From Chlamydomonas reinhardtii (lineage: Eukaryota; Chlorophyta; Chlorophyceae; Chlamydomonadales; Chlamydomonadaceae): a stretch of 64,000 nt of DNA. The DNA is taken from contig NC_057005.1 in NCBI RefSeq assembly GCF_000002595.2, forward strand, positions 1,637,923 through 1,701,922. The letters run 5' to 3'. Positions 1 through 17,042 of the stretch are shown piece by piece; positions within the stretch are counted from its first letter, which is position 1; every line of letters begins with the position of its first letter. The translations under genes and the position numbers were made by a program. Under the pieces are notes generated by a model that searched no databases, was not told the origin of the DNA, and saw nothing but the letters and a program-made list of their open reading frames with translations.

Positions 1-688
1 AGCATGTATGCGTTTTACGTCCGGTGAGGTGCTGGGGGATCCCGGTCCAGGTTCCCTCTCCTCCCAGCGTTCCCAGGCGCTCCTCCAGGGCTGTCTTCCG
101 GCGCGCAGACCCGCGCACCCCTGTTAACACCAATAGACACGGACCAAACCCCTGAATATGGCATCTGTACATATGTCTAGAGCGGACGGCAGGGGCCGCT
201 GGCTTCGGCGGGCCTCGGAAAGGGCTCCAAAACGGCCATGTCTCTGAAGGGTCTGCCCAGTCGCTGGTCTCGCAACCTAGGAGCTGCGCCCGTCGCTTTC
301 TGGAGGTCTCATCAGTTTCATAGTTAGCGGAAGAGCTTTTGGGGTGATTGCAAGCAGCCGGAATTTCGCTCGTGGTGTTTCCAGTGCGCGCAATTTGTCC
401 ATGACCGGCCCGCTCTATGGGCTGGTTTCTGGCCCGCTATCAGTTCTAATGACTACACAGTTGTCTTACATACACGAATGAATGGCCGGGAGCTCCTTGG
501 GTGGGGTCCGAACACCTTTTGGCCGGGTCCCATGCAGCGCGAACCTGGATCCAGGCCGAGTTGCACACCCCCCTCCCCTGGTCATACTTCAGCACAAGGC
601 CGCCACTCGCCACAAAGCCTCTTGTTGACTGTTCTCCCATTTCAGCGCCCACAGCCGGGCCAGGGCATATGCCATGGTGCAGTGGCTC

Positions 689-736
689 GGGGACTCACCG
701 GGGACTCACCGGGGACTCACCGGGGACTCACCGGCG
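689..736. repeat. 12-bp tandem repeat, four units
   Basis: The unit GGGGACTCACCG is repeated about four times without visible change. It lies in non-coding GC-rich sequence. A recent slippage array is the simplest reading. Confidence 0.85.
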
Positions 737-1236
737 GCCGGCACGCCGGCGTCCCGCACAAACAACAAATGCTTAGCCCGCAAAGCCGCGAGGGAAGGTG
801 GCGGTGGGGCTGAACACAGCACCGCGCGCCAGCGCCGCCTCCGCCGCCGCGTTGGCCACCGCCTGCCAGTCCTCGGCCGGAGGCAGGCGGCCGTGCGCCG
901 CCACCACCACCAATACGGACAGCGCTGTTTACGCTGTTGGCACTGGCCAGGCTAACGGCGGCGTTGCTTGGAGGGGTAGCGGCGGTGGTGTTCTGTGGTC
1001 ACCGGCGGCACAGCGGCGGCGGCGACGCCGCCGAAGGTGGTAACGGGAGGGGGCGCCGCCGCTCACGACGGTGGCGGTGGCGGGCGCGCGAGAGAGGTCG
1101 ATGGGGCGCGGCAGGGCGCCGCTGTTGCCCCAGCAGGACGGGTCCTTGGAGAGGGACCGCCACCGCCGCCGCCGCCGCCGGGTGTGTTGATGGAGCGAGG
1201 TCGCGACGGCTCCATGCGGGAGGCCTGCTGTTGCTG

Positions 1237-1580
1237 CTATTCACCCAGCCTCAGCCGCCGAGCGTTGAGCCCATGGGCACACCGCAGGCGCCGGCGAGCG
1301 ACAGGCGCGCCGCCACCACCTCCGCCGCCACGGCTGGGCGGCGCGCCTCCGTCGCCGGACAGCAGCGGCAGCGGCAGCGCCTGGGCGTAGCTGTAGCGGT
1401 CGTCGAACTGCACCAGGATCTGGACCTTGTCCACCATGACCAGACCAATCTCTCCATGGACACAACACCGCAATCATAATGAAGCAGATGACCACCAGCA
1501 CCGCCGCCGCCAGCGCGGTGCCCAGCGCCACGTCCGCCCGCTGGAACGCGGCGTTGGCCGCTGCGCCGGCGCCCTTTCAT
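1237..1580 (-). other. Possible exon(s) of a minus-strand membrane protein
   Basis: On the minus strand, near 1470-1540, a frame reads ALGTALAAAVLVVICFIMIA, a convincing hydrophobic transmembrane stretch. Just downstream a different frame reads VDKVQILVQFDDRYSYAQAL, which looks like real protein rather than GC-rich noise. The two frames are only about 17 bases apart, too close for an intron, so either the sequence carries a frameshift or only one frame is real. If genuine, this is the 3' part of a gene running leftwards out of the window. I recognise no family. Confidence 0.25.
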
Positions 1581-1814
1581 GGACACACGTGGGCGATGCG
1601 TGCGCAACGTGTTATTTGCACTCGCCATTATGGGATCAAGGACCTAGCCTGAAGCTCAACTTGAACGCCTGAACAACGTGGGTGGGAATCGCCATGGGGC
1701 CATTCGTGCCGGGGACTAGCCGTCACGCCGGGCTGCTGCGTTAGCCAAATTGATTCTATTGCCGCTAACTCTCTTACTCATTAATCTTACCACCATTTTA
1801 GCGCTTGCAACCTC

Positions 1815-6596
<4,782 letters not shown>

Positions 6597-7101
6597 GTTC
6601 CAGATGGCACATTGCTGCATGCATGCGGACGCTCGCACACGTTGCACCTATGCGGTCGTTGCCTTCGCATACGCAGAAAGCAGGCTTGACATCTGGCAAC
6701 CGTTTGGGGCGTGGAATAAGGTATCATAGATTGGAAAGGAAGGGTGGTGATGGCATAGTTAAACATGTAGTTGAAACATTGCTGCAAGTTATGTGAACGT
6801 GATGCAGGTGTTGTGCTGCACACTGAGGAGCAAGTGGGTGTGGCTGACTGCTGATGGGAAGGCGTGGAGTATTATCGAACGCCGGGACAAACTGTACACT
6901 GCAGTGGTGGCCCATGCAGGTTGTTTATTGATGTAGCGACCCAACGAGGTCGCATAACCAGCAGCAGCGCCAGTCATAGTGTTCATGATGCCTGTGCAGA
7001 TAGAGGTAGAGGTGTACGTGTGGGGAAGCCGTCGTGGGGGAAGCCATCTTCAGAGGGTAGGCCAATTACTAGAGCAAGGGTTCATGTTATTTTGATTCGC
7101 G

Positions 7102-7375
7102 TGTCCAAAGAGGCGCCGTGACGGCGGCGTGGATATCGCTCATGAGGTTGGGTTGGCGCATCGTCGCCTGCTTCACCACTTTGGTCATAATATGACAAGG
7201 CGTCAGTAGCGGCGCGATGAAGCTGGTAACGCTGGCCGACGTGCTGCTCGAGCTGGCGCTGCCCGAATTGGTGAAGCAGGCGACGATGCGCCAACCCACC
7301 CTCATGAGCGATATCCATGCCGCCGTCACGGCGCCTCTGTTGGACCAGGTACGCAATCTGCATGCGCGGCGGGTT
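7102..7375. pseudogene. Inverted and direct partial copies of exon 2 of the 401-aa gene
   Basis: 7206-7375 is a direct copy of 2186-2349, covering the 3' part of exon 2, its donor site and about 25 bases of the following intron. 7102-7184 is an inverted copy of the same stretch, closely matching the complement of about 7260-7346. The two arms are separated by roughly 75 bases. Because intron sequence is included, this arose by DNA duplication rather than retroposition. The flank TTCATGTTA..TTTTGAT(T/C)CGCG recurs in the same orientation at 7080-7100 and 7374-7400, which may mark the duplication boundary. A transcript across it would fold into a hairpin with an arm of about 80 bp. Confidence 0.85.
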
Positions 7376-9558
7376 CATGTTACCATATTTTGATCCGCGA
7401 CTGGAGGGTACCGTGGAAAGTGCGTCCCAGGCTTTCATATGGATGGAAATTATGTTGAGACTGGTTAGCTGCCACGCATGATGTATTGAATGGATATTGC
7501 AGGGTGGGACACACTTCGATGAATGAACTCAACTTCGATTGCGGCAGGCGTGGCGTGACACGCAGTCGTGTCTGCCTATGAGATCACGCCTTTGGATGGC
7601 ACTGGCAAGGCCACGGGCACAGGGTTGGCGGGCCTGCAGACGAATGAGGCAACATATGTTTTAGACCTTTTGTTCGCCTTGGTGTCTCAGTGCCTTCATG
7701 GGGCTTGTTGCTTGGTGGGTCTAAGACTGCCAGGCTGCGTGTGCATGTGCAGATAACGGGTGTGTGTGCACCGACTCGCGGTACTTCGCACAGGCCGCAC
7801 AGCCTTTGGAGTGCTGTTGTGTCGCGTGGCTTTGGCGGGCTGTCGTCCGCCGTTGCCGGCCCGTGTCATTCACCGGCAGCCACTGCCCGGGTACGGGTAA
7901 TGGGACGGTTGACAGCGTTTGAACTTAGGAGTGGGAAGTAACACAACGGTTGAGACTGCGGGCGGGTCGTGTGAATTGCGGTCCAGAGGTGTGGCAAGAG
8001 GTTCGGCGTGTGTGGTTTAGTTGTAGCCGTGTGGCGGTGGTGTATCTCTGGCTCTGGCGTCACCTTCGCCTGCACAGCGCGGGGCGAAGGTTCGTGGGTT
8101 CGTGTTGCAGGCGTTGGGCAGGTGGTCGTGCGGGCGCTGAGCTGAGGAGGAGCTGCGTTGGTGGTCTGTTTGCCGTTGTGCTTTGCATGTGTGTGTTCAG
8201 GGGAGCTTGGGGTCCAGGTTTCGTCGACGGGCGGTTGGCCTGCCCTGCTAGGTGGTGAGCGTGGGGTGTCGGGCAGGGGGCCGCCCATGCAGGAGGCGGT
8301 GGCTCCCTAGTCCCGCAACACCGGCCCTGGCCCGGTGTCGCGGTGTTGCTCTCTCTCACACGACCTATCGTGCGTAGCTTTGTGAAAGCATCGGAGTGAT
8401 CAACCGACTGCTGCCTCAGACTCAATACCTGGGGCCGGGCTGCGGAGCGCGTTCACGCAACCAAACTCAACCACGGGGCCTGAGCTCCCAGCCGCTCACA
8501 CACAGCCGCTGTAGCTAGCTCAATTAAGGCCCGCTCGGCTTAGCCCACCGAGCGCCCAGCCAGCTGGGAGAGACCACCCTCGCTCCCGGAGTCGCCATCG
8601 ACAGCTGACGAGCAGTCGACCGTCCGCCCTCTGGCCCTAGTGAGGGGCCGTCGCCAAAGCGCCTTCAGCAACACTGCGTGCACATGGGCGTGCTATTGGT
8701 TGGCTGCGTGCGTGTGCTCGTGCCCCTGCTGTGCGTGCTGCTACCGGTCACTAGTACAACCATGCCGTCGTGAGAACCCCGGACATCTTTGTGGGGAGGG
8801 GGGGACTTCAGCCCCCGGTGGCAGCCCTGGAGCAAAACATGGCTGGGGCGTGACAGCAAGCCCTGGCAGGTCCCAGCAGGCGTTGCCCTTGCTACTACTA
8901 TGCCTGGCCTGCTTGCCATTCTCTATCTGCGTGCAAAATGGAGCTTTCAGCTCTCGCCCCCCGGTCGTGTAATGGCTCGCCCGGCGCCAGTGGAAGTGGG
9001 CGCAGGTCCGGTTTCCGTTGCACCGGAACAAATCGTTGCGACCCCAACCTCCGGGTGTTCTCGGCCATCAGCCACCGCTGCATTTGCGTACACGCCAATA
9101 TATTATACCCAACATCACACGCGACAGAGAATCTCTGCCTCCAGGAGTTTGAATCCCCTATGCTTGCAAGGATAGCACATGCCGAATTGACCGCGGCCCC
9201 CCGGAAACTAAACTGCAGCCAATAATGCACCGCTGCTTTATACTTCAGATGAGATGGGCAAGAATGTTCCTAGCAAACATTCAACGGTCGCGTAAAGACT
9301 GCGACACTCTGGGGAGGCGACCGATGATGGTCGTCGACTTCCTGTGTAACCGCTCACTCGACTCGATGTTACTGTCCTGCGTACCCATTGTTGCTTATAA
9401 CGCTACCAGATTACAGTAATGAGCCCATACAATCAGTGCGGGCGCCAGGGACTGCAATCTGGGGCATCGAGATCGGGACTGGGAATGAGGGTACCAAACA
9501 TACACCGCCGCTGCATCGGTCGCGGCAGGTACAAGCCCGGCGCGCACGACGTCCTTCT

Positions 9559-9567
9559 CTATATATG
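9559..9567 (+). promoter_or_regulatory. Probable TATA box of CPX1
   Basis: CTATATATG lies 185 bases upstream of the CPX1 start codon, followed by CT-rich sequence typical of an algal 5' UTR. Tetramer GTAC, the core of the copper-response element bound by CRR1 in Chlamydomonas (which controls CPX1 there), occurs at 9088, 9381, 9491 and 9529. Four in about 650 bases is only slightly above chance, so the copper link rests on orthology, not on this count. Confidence 0.45.
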
Positions 9568-9743
9568 CCTCTGCCTTTGCACTTGCATAGAGCAAGTCAC
9601 AGACAGAGTTGTCTTGCTTCTTTCACGAACTTCTTCACTCTTGAGCCTCACCCAGCCTAGCCCGCCCTATTAGCGGTCTAGTGCAACCTTCTTTCATCTT
9701 CGCCTCGAGGATCTAGCTCAGGATCTAGGCAAAAGCTTCCGCG

Positions 9744-12241
<2,498 letters not shown>

Positions 12242-13740
12242 TCGCGCCCTAGCTGTGACGGCTTGAGCCACGCTGCATGCAAGCTGCTGATGCTGCGGAT
12301 TGGTGTTGCGCATGGGAGCTCTCGCGGGGAGCGACGCAGCATGGGCGCTTGCGTGCTAGCAGGCGTGGTGGACGCGCGCGGCCTTTGCTTGGGGCGGTGG
12401 GGCAGGATGTGTGGGAGGTAGTTTTCGATGCCCGCAGCTGCATTGCGCGCATTGGCATACCAGTTACATAGTTTGACCCACTGAGTGGATGATGGTTGAC
12501 GCCCGCGATGCCTTGTATGGCCTGAGTTCTGCCGAAATGCTAGCGATGGCAGCACAAAGCAGACTGCAGATAGAGAAGAGCCCTGACTACGCAGCTTGAT
12601 CTTAGGTAGATTTGAACAAGAGTGACGACGCATTGGGGACGAGAAGTCTTCCAGACTGACCGCAGCAGGTTTGGAGCCTCGGAGGACGCTCCGCAGGCTC
12701 CTATGACGTGTGTATGGTGTACCGTGTGCGTGTGTGCGTGCCGTCATTCTTTCTTGTTCCCTGTTCCTGTTGGAACCCGTGGTATGACCTGTCCAGTGTG
12801 GACTGACTGCACTCTGGACCCCCGAGTTACACACCTAGGAAGAGGTAAACGAGGACGATTGTTGCACCTGATTGCAGTGTGATTGCGGCATGGCCTGTGA
12901 GTGCGATATAAAGCGGGCGAAATGGCAAGGCTGGGTGCCTGTCAATTCAACTCCCGACGCAATCAGAATCAGAGCAACGAGTGTAAAATCCACTGCCCCG
13001 TCCGGCTCCTCTCCCCTGGCCTTGCCTTCGCCGGTATCACTGCTGAACCAGTGAACCCCACCGGACAACGGGCTGGGCTCCATGCCCCAGCTTGATTTCT
13101 AGCACCAGGAATGCATGCCCTGCAGGCTCTGGCTGGCTCTGGTGTACTTCCCGCCTCCCACTAGCACGGGGTGCGTGTTCGTCTGCCCCGGGCATGCTAC
13201 TCTTGGGCTAGTAGGCCTTGCCCTCTGAAAGGCTCCACCTCTACCTGAATCGCTACTACTTCCTACGGTACTATGACACACACTTGGGAAAGCCCAACAA
13301 TGTGGGGCAGGTGGCCCGGCCACATTGTGATACGTTTGCACTCGTCACTCAAATGCACTCGACGTCTTCCTACGCCTCAACCCTCATTCCCCATGCTCTT
13401 TCGGCCTGTCCAGCTTGCTGCACTCTTGCCCCCTTCCCTGTATGCATCTCGACCACTCACACCACCTTCTCCTCCTTGACGCCTCCTCATTCTGGTGTCG
13501 GTCAAGCTCCTGGGATGGATGTGTGATGGGACAGTGGCAAGGCAAGTTGGTAAAGTCCCGTAGGGTGCAGCTGATTCCCATAACCCAACAAATGGCATAC
13601 AATTGGCAGCGGCAGGGCAAGAGTGCGCAGCTGGTCGAACGCCGGAGTTACTGTACCGACGAGTTGCTGGCTGGCTGGAAGTTTGCTGACGCGCATTCCG
13701 GACTCGTAAGTTGCAACGACACGCGCCTGCCGTGGCAGGA
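12242..13740. other. CPX1 3' region and intergenic DNA
   Basis: The first 740 or so bases, to the TGTAA at 12982-12986, plausibly form the CPX1 3' UTR. From there to the minisatellite at 13741 I see no gene, RNA or repeat that can be supported. Confidence 0.5.
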
Positions 13741-13866
13741 ACGCACGATCCCTGAACCTTGAACCTGACTCTGATCCCTGAAACCTGAACCTGACTCTGA
13801 TCTCTGAACCCTGAACCTGACTCTGATCTCTGCACCCTGAACCTGACTCTGATCCCTGAAACCTGA
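13741..13866. repeat. Minisatellite, about 31-bp units
   Basis: About four units built on CCTGAACCTGACTCTGAT separated by CTCTGAACC or CCTGAAA variants. It lies downstream of the Fanzor relic (which is on the minus strand) and upstream of the next minisatellite. Confidence 0.85.
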
Positions 13867-13918
13867 AGATGGAAATCCTGGGCAACACTTGCTACATGAA
13901 CGCTGCACCTGCCACATC

Positions 13919-14022
13919 CCTCGGCGCACTCACCCGCACTCAGCGCCCATGTCCCTCGGCGCACTCAGCCGCACTCAGCGCCCATGTCCCTCGGCGCACT
14001 CAGCCGCACTCAGCGCCCACGT
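13919..14022. repeat. Minisatellite, about 37-bp units
   Basis: Roughly three units of GCGCCCATGTCCCTCGGCGC followed by ACTCAGCCGCACTCA. Adjacent to but unrelated to the preceding array. Confidence 0.8.
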
Positions 14023-14137
14023 CAACTGAAAACGTGGTGGCAGCAGTGCGTGGCTCATTTCGGCCGCCACCACCGCCGCCGCGCGCTGTGCTGATACTCC
14101 TTCATACCGGCCCTTCCTTCCTTAATTACTTCGCCTA

Positions 14138-15352
14138 TCAACTTAACACTGAATCTCTATATAGCCGCGCGTCAATGGCCTGCAGCTGTGGCTCGCCGAC
14201 CAGAGAGTCGCCGCCGCTGGCCTCCACCACCTGCTGCTCCATCGCCGCGGCCACCGCCTGTGCCGCGCGCTGTGCCGCCACGTCGCCCTCCGCCTGCAGC
14301 GCGCTGAGCGCATCTATGACCGCCACCGTGCCGCGCGGCCGGCCGCTGGCCGCATCCATGACCTCTGCCGGCGGGCCAGCAGCCAGCCGCGCGTCAATGG
14401 CCTGCAGCTGCGGCTCGCCGACCAGAGAGTTGCCGCCGCTGGCCTCCACCACCTGCTGCTCCATCGCCGCGGCCACCGCCTGTGCCGCGCGCCGTGCCGC
14501 CACGTCGCCCTCCGCCTGCAGCGCGCTGAGCGCATCTATGACCGCCACTGTGCCGCGCGGCCGGCCGTCCAGTGCCTCGAGTAGGCCATCAGGCAGCTAC
14601 AGCAGGATGCAGCGGGGCACTGCCGGCGCCATGGGGGGTGGCTTCGGCAGGTGCTCCTGGCGGCACAGGTACAGTGGCCGCCCCCGCCCGTCGTACTCGT
14701 CCTCCACGATCCTCAGCATGTTGCGCGCGCCCTGCACGTCGCGGTCACGGGACGTGCCGCACTCCGTGCAGTAGCGGATGCGACCACTGCGGCGCAGCAC
14801 ACCGTTGCGCCGCACCCAGGCGCCCTGGGTCTCTGCTCCGCACGTGGAGCAGCACAGGGTGGTGCGGTGCTCCCAGACCGGCACTATCTTCACCGAACGC
14901 CCTGTCGCCTGCCGCTCACGCTGTGCCACACGCGACAGCGCCTCGCGCATTGCTGTGTTGGGCGCTGCGAGCGCCCCGCCGCCGGCAGTGGGGCTGAACG
15001 ACGCGCTGCCCACCCCGATCACCAGCGGCCGTTCCTTGGGAAGGCCGTGCGTCAGGGCCCGCATCACGCGGTTGGCCGCGCGGTCCTGAGCGCTGCGCTT
15101 GTTGGACAGCAGCAGCATGCGCCGCTGAGCGAACTCCTTGCTGATGACGGACTCCTGGAGCAGCGCCGGCTAGTACTGCCGCTGGACAGCCAGGTATGCA
15201 CGCCACTTGGCAGGGTCGCAGTTGTACAGCCCACCAGAGGTTGTCTGGGCGTGCACTACGGCGCCCGCCTGCGTGAAGATTAACTTTTGCGTACAGGCCG
15301 CCGGGTCGCCAGTGCGTGTGAACATTTCAGGTGCATTCCGACTTTCGAGCAC
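14138..15352 (-). pseudogene. Fanzor (eukaryotic TnpB-like nuclease) relic, C-terminal half
   Basis: Read on the minus strand from about 15260, one frame gives a Fanzor C-terminal half. After YNCDPAKWRAYLAVQRQY it meets a TAG (15170-15172), then continues PALLQESVISKEFAQRRMLL and IGVGSASFSP. Next come the RuvC-II glutamate region (VWEHRTTLCC), a four-cysteine zinc ribbon (CCSTCG ... YCTECG) and the RuvC-III aspartate motif (SRDRDVQGARNML). A second TAG at 14597-14599 ends the frame, after which the same frame stays open through the 222-bp repeats. The N-terminal half with the RuvC-I aspartate is absent. Fanzors are RNA-guided DNA nucleases carried by eukaryotic transposons and some large viruses. 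I see no partner transposase or terminal repeats. Assignment to Fanzor is from motif order and spacing. The copy is dead or at best a fragment. Confidence 0.8.
14164..14573 (-). repeat. 222-bp tandem repeat after the Fanzor relic
   Basis: Two units spaced exactly 222 bp apart (14164 and 14386), over 95% alike by eye. On the minus strand each is open in the Fanzor frame and encodes about 74 residues containing AVIDALSALQAEGDVAA and MEQQVVEASGG. The multiple-of-three unit and few differences suggest it was coding until recently, perhaps as a C-terminal extension of the nuclease. Confidence 0.85.
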
Positions 15353-15718
15353 GACCGCGCGTGCGGCTATGCTGGGGGCCGGGCGCGTTCAGTAGACATT
15401 CCGGCTCGGCCCTGGTGCGGCCCGCGCGACCTTCGGACTTCTACCAGGTTTGCCATGCGCCGGCAAGGCTGTCACTGTACATCCTGAGCTTCGGATATGA
15501 CGTGGGGTCGGATATGACGTGGGCGCGCGCGGCATGCGTGGTCTCCACGGCGGACAGGGCGATGGGGTTCGAGTTTCAAAATGAAGGGGTCCTGAAAGGC
15601 CCTGAGGCAACAATCACACAATTGCACATTACGCTGCCTGACTTACCTTTGCTGACAACACCACTCGACTCTATCTCTGTTCCGCCGACGCGAATCGAAC
15701 CGTAGGAGTTGCAACGAA

Positions 15719-17042
15719 ATGCTCAGCGCCGCTTTTCGGGGGTCACCCGCCCCGATAGGATCTAGCTCACAGCCTATAACTATGCAGCAGCCTCGGCTGC
15801 CCCCGGTTCTGGCACAGCAGCCGCAGCCGCTGTCCACGGCGTCCTCACTTGCGGCCGAGCCCTATTTCGACTCACCGCGGGGCTCCCTCGGTGTCTCTAC
15901 GCTGGCTGCGCGTGAAGCACACGTAGAGGCAGACGAGGCGGGCTCCGTGTGCGGTAGTGAGCGCGAGGAGGATGTGTTCGCCGGAGACTTTGAGGCGTCC
16001 AGTTCCAGCGCCCAGCAGCCTGCGCAGGCAACGTTTATTAACATTCCCAGCGCGCTTCCTTCTTCCGGCGCGCCATCCACGCCCCACCCACTCCAAAGCG
16101 CTGGCCCAAGTGGCGAGTAAGTCAGGCTTGGCGTCTTTCTCAGTTTTGCGTGGTTTGGAGCTTCTCTCCTTTCACATTCTCGCTCTACCCCGCGACGAGG
16201 GTTCTTTTGTCATGGCTGCAATTGTGTGGCTAGCGCTTGTCTATAGAACCGGCTGTGCATCCTGTGCCTATACTTGAACATTTACCTCTCGTATTCACAC
16301 TGCGGATCCTGCTCGCGCAGGTATGCCACCGGTTTTGATGGCGCGATCGGACGCGCAGCGGGGGGCAGCCACGGCGACAGCATGGCGGACCTGCAGGCTA
16401 ACCTGGAGCAGTTGTCGGCGTGTGGAAGTGGTCGCGGCTCCAGGCCCATCGGCATCCCGCGGTCGGGGTTGGCGGCGGTAAGTTCGGCGGGTGTGCGGGC
16501 GACCAGACACGAGAGCCGGTTTTCCCGCCCAAAAAGCCTCGGACCCGCTGAAAGCCGTCTGCCTTGGGAGCCGCGCTTCCAGTTCAACTATAACATTCAC
16601 AATTACGCGACCCACTCCCCGTACTGCTCCGCGCGGATGTGCGCAGACGTACCAGCCCGCTGCCGGTGCCTACATGAACGGGTTTGTGCCGCCTCATCAG
16701 ATCGTGGCTGCGTCCCTCCGCGAGGCAGACCCACTGGTAAGCAATAGCATCGCAAGGCGCTGTCGTTGATCTCCACGCGGGGTGGTGCCCTGTGCCTGCC
16801 GGGGTGCCTTTGCTTGTTTGCGCAGTGGCGTTGCGCTGGCTTGACACCCTATGTTTACAGCTCTGTGCCGCCGCCTCTGCCGTTTTCTCCGTTGCATGCA
16901 GCTGACGCACAGCCATCGGCACAAAAGCACTGCGGAGCGCCTCCGTGCGGCGGTGTTCGAGCAGACCGGCCACATGAGCGTGGCGACCGGTACAGCCTTC
17001 CTGCAGACACAGGGCTTTAAGCCGAAGCAGCGGGCCTCGTAA
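15719..17042 (+). CDS. S40/DUF584-like protein, 261 aa
   Basis: Exons 15719-16116, 16321-16477, 16647-16736 and 16902-17042 join in phase to 262 codons with stop. The N-terminal two thirds are Ser/Pro/Gln-rich and probably disordered. The C-terminal part reads YMNGFVPPHQIVAASL, then TAERLRAAVFEQTGHMS. This resembles the short domain of plant S40 (DUF584, 'senescence regulator') proteins: VPPH.IV.., a small-residue stretch, then R(L/V)R..V(L/F)..TG(F/H). S40 proteins are small, often nuclear, with poorly known biochemical roles. The match is short and made by eye, so the family call is tentative; the gene structure is better supported than the name. The start ATG follows the boundary of the Fanzor relic by about 370 bases, so this promoter is compact. 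Confidence 0.6.

Larger units (their letters stand above)
1..1814. other. Left-edge GC-rich region without a firm gene
   Basis: Very GC-rich, low-complexity sequence in which many overlapping reading frames are open on both strands, so open frames carry little weight. It contains a 12-bp tandem repeat (689-736) and one possible minus-strand exon (about 1241-1580), listed separately. The last 80 bases before 1815 are more AT-rich and would be the promoter/5' UTR of the gene starting there. No RNA gene is recognisable. Confidence 0.5.
6597..9743. other. Intergenic region between the 401-aa gene and CPX1
   Basis: About 3.1 kb with no gene I can support. It contains the inverted/direct exon copy (7102-7375) and the CPX1 promoter region (about 9050-9743). 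The stretch 7400-9050 has moderately GC-rich sequence with short open frames on both strands and no recognisable protein, RNA gene or repeat relationship to the rest of the window. Confidence 0.5.

Noticed and set aside
9088-9532. Cluster of GTAC tetramers as evidence for copper control of CPX1
   Set aside because: Four in about 650 bases is close to chance expectation, so it is kept only as a note from orthology and not counted as a finding.
15681-15705. tRNA B-box-like sequence (GGTTCGATTCGCG on the minus strand)
   Set aside because: The T-stem does not pair and no matching acceptor or anticodon arm is found within tRNA distance.
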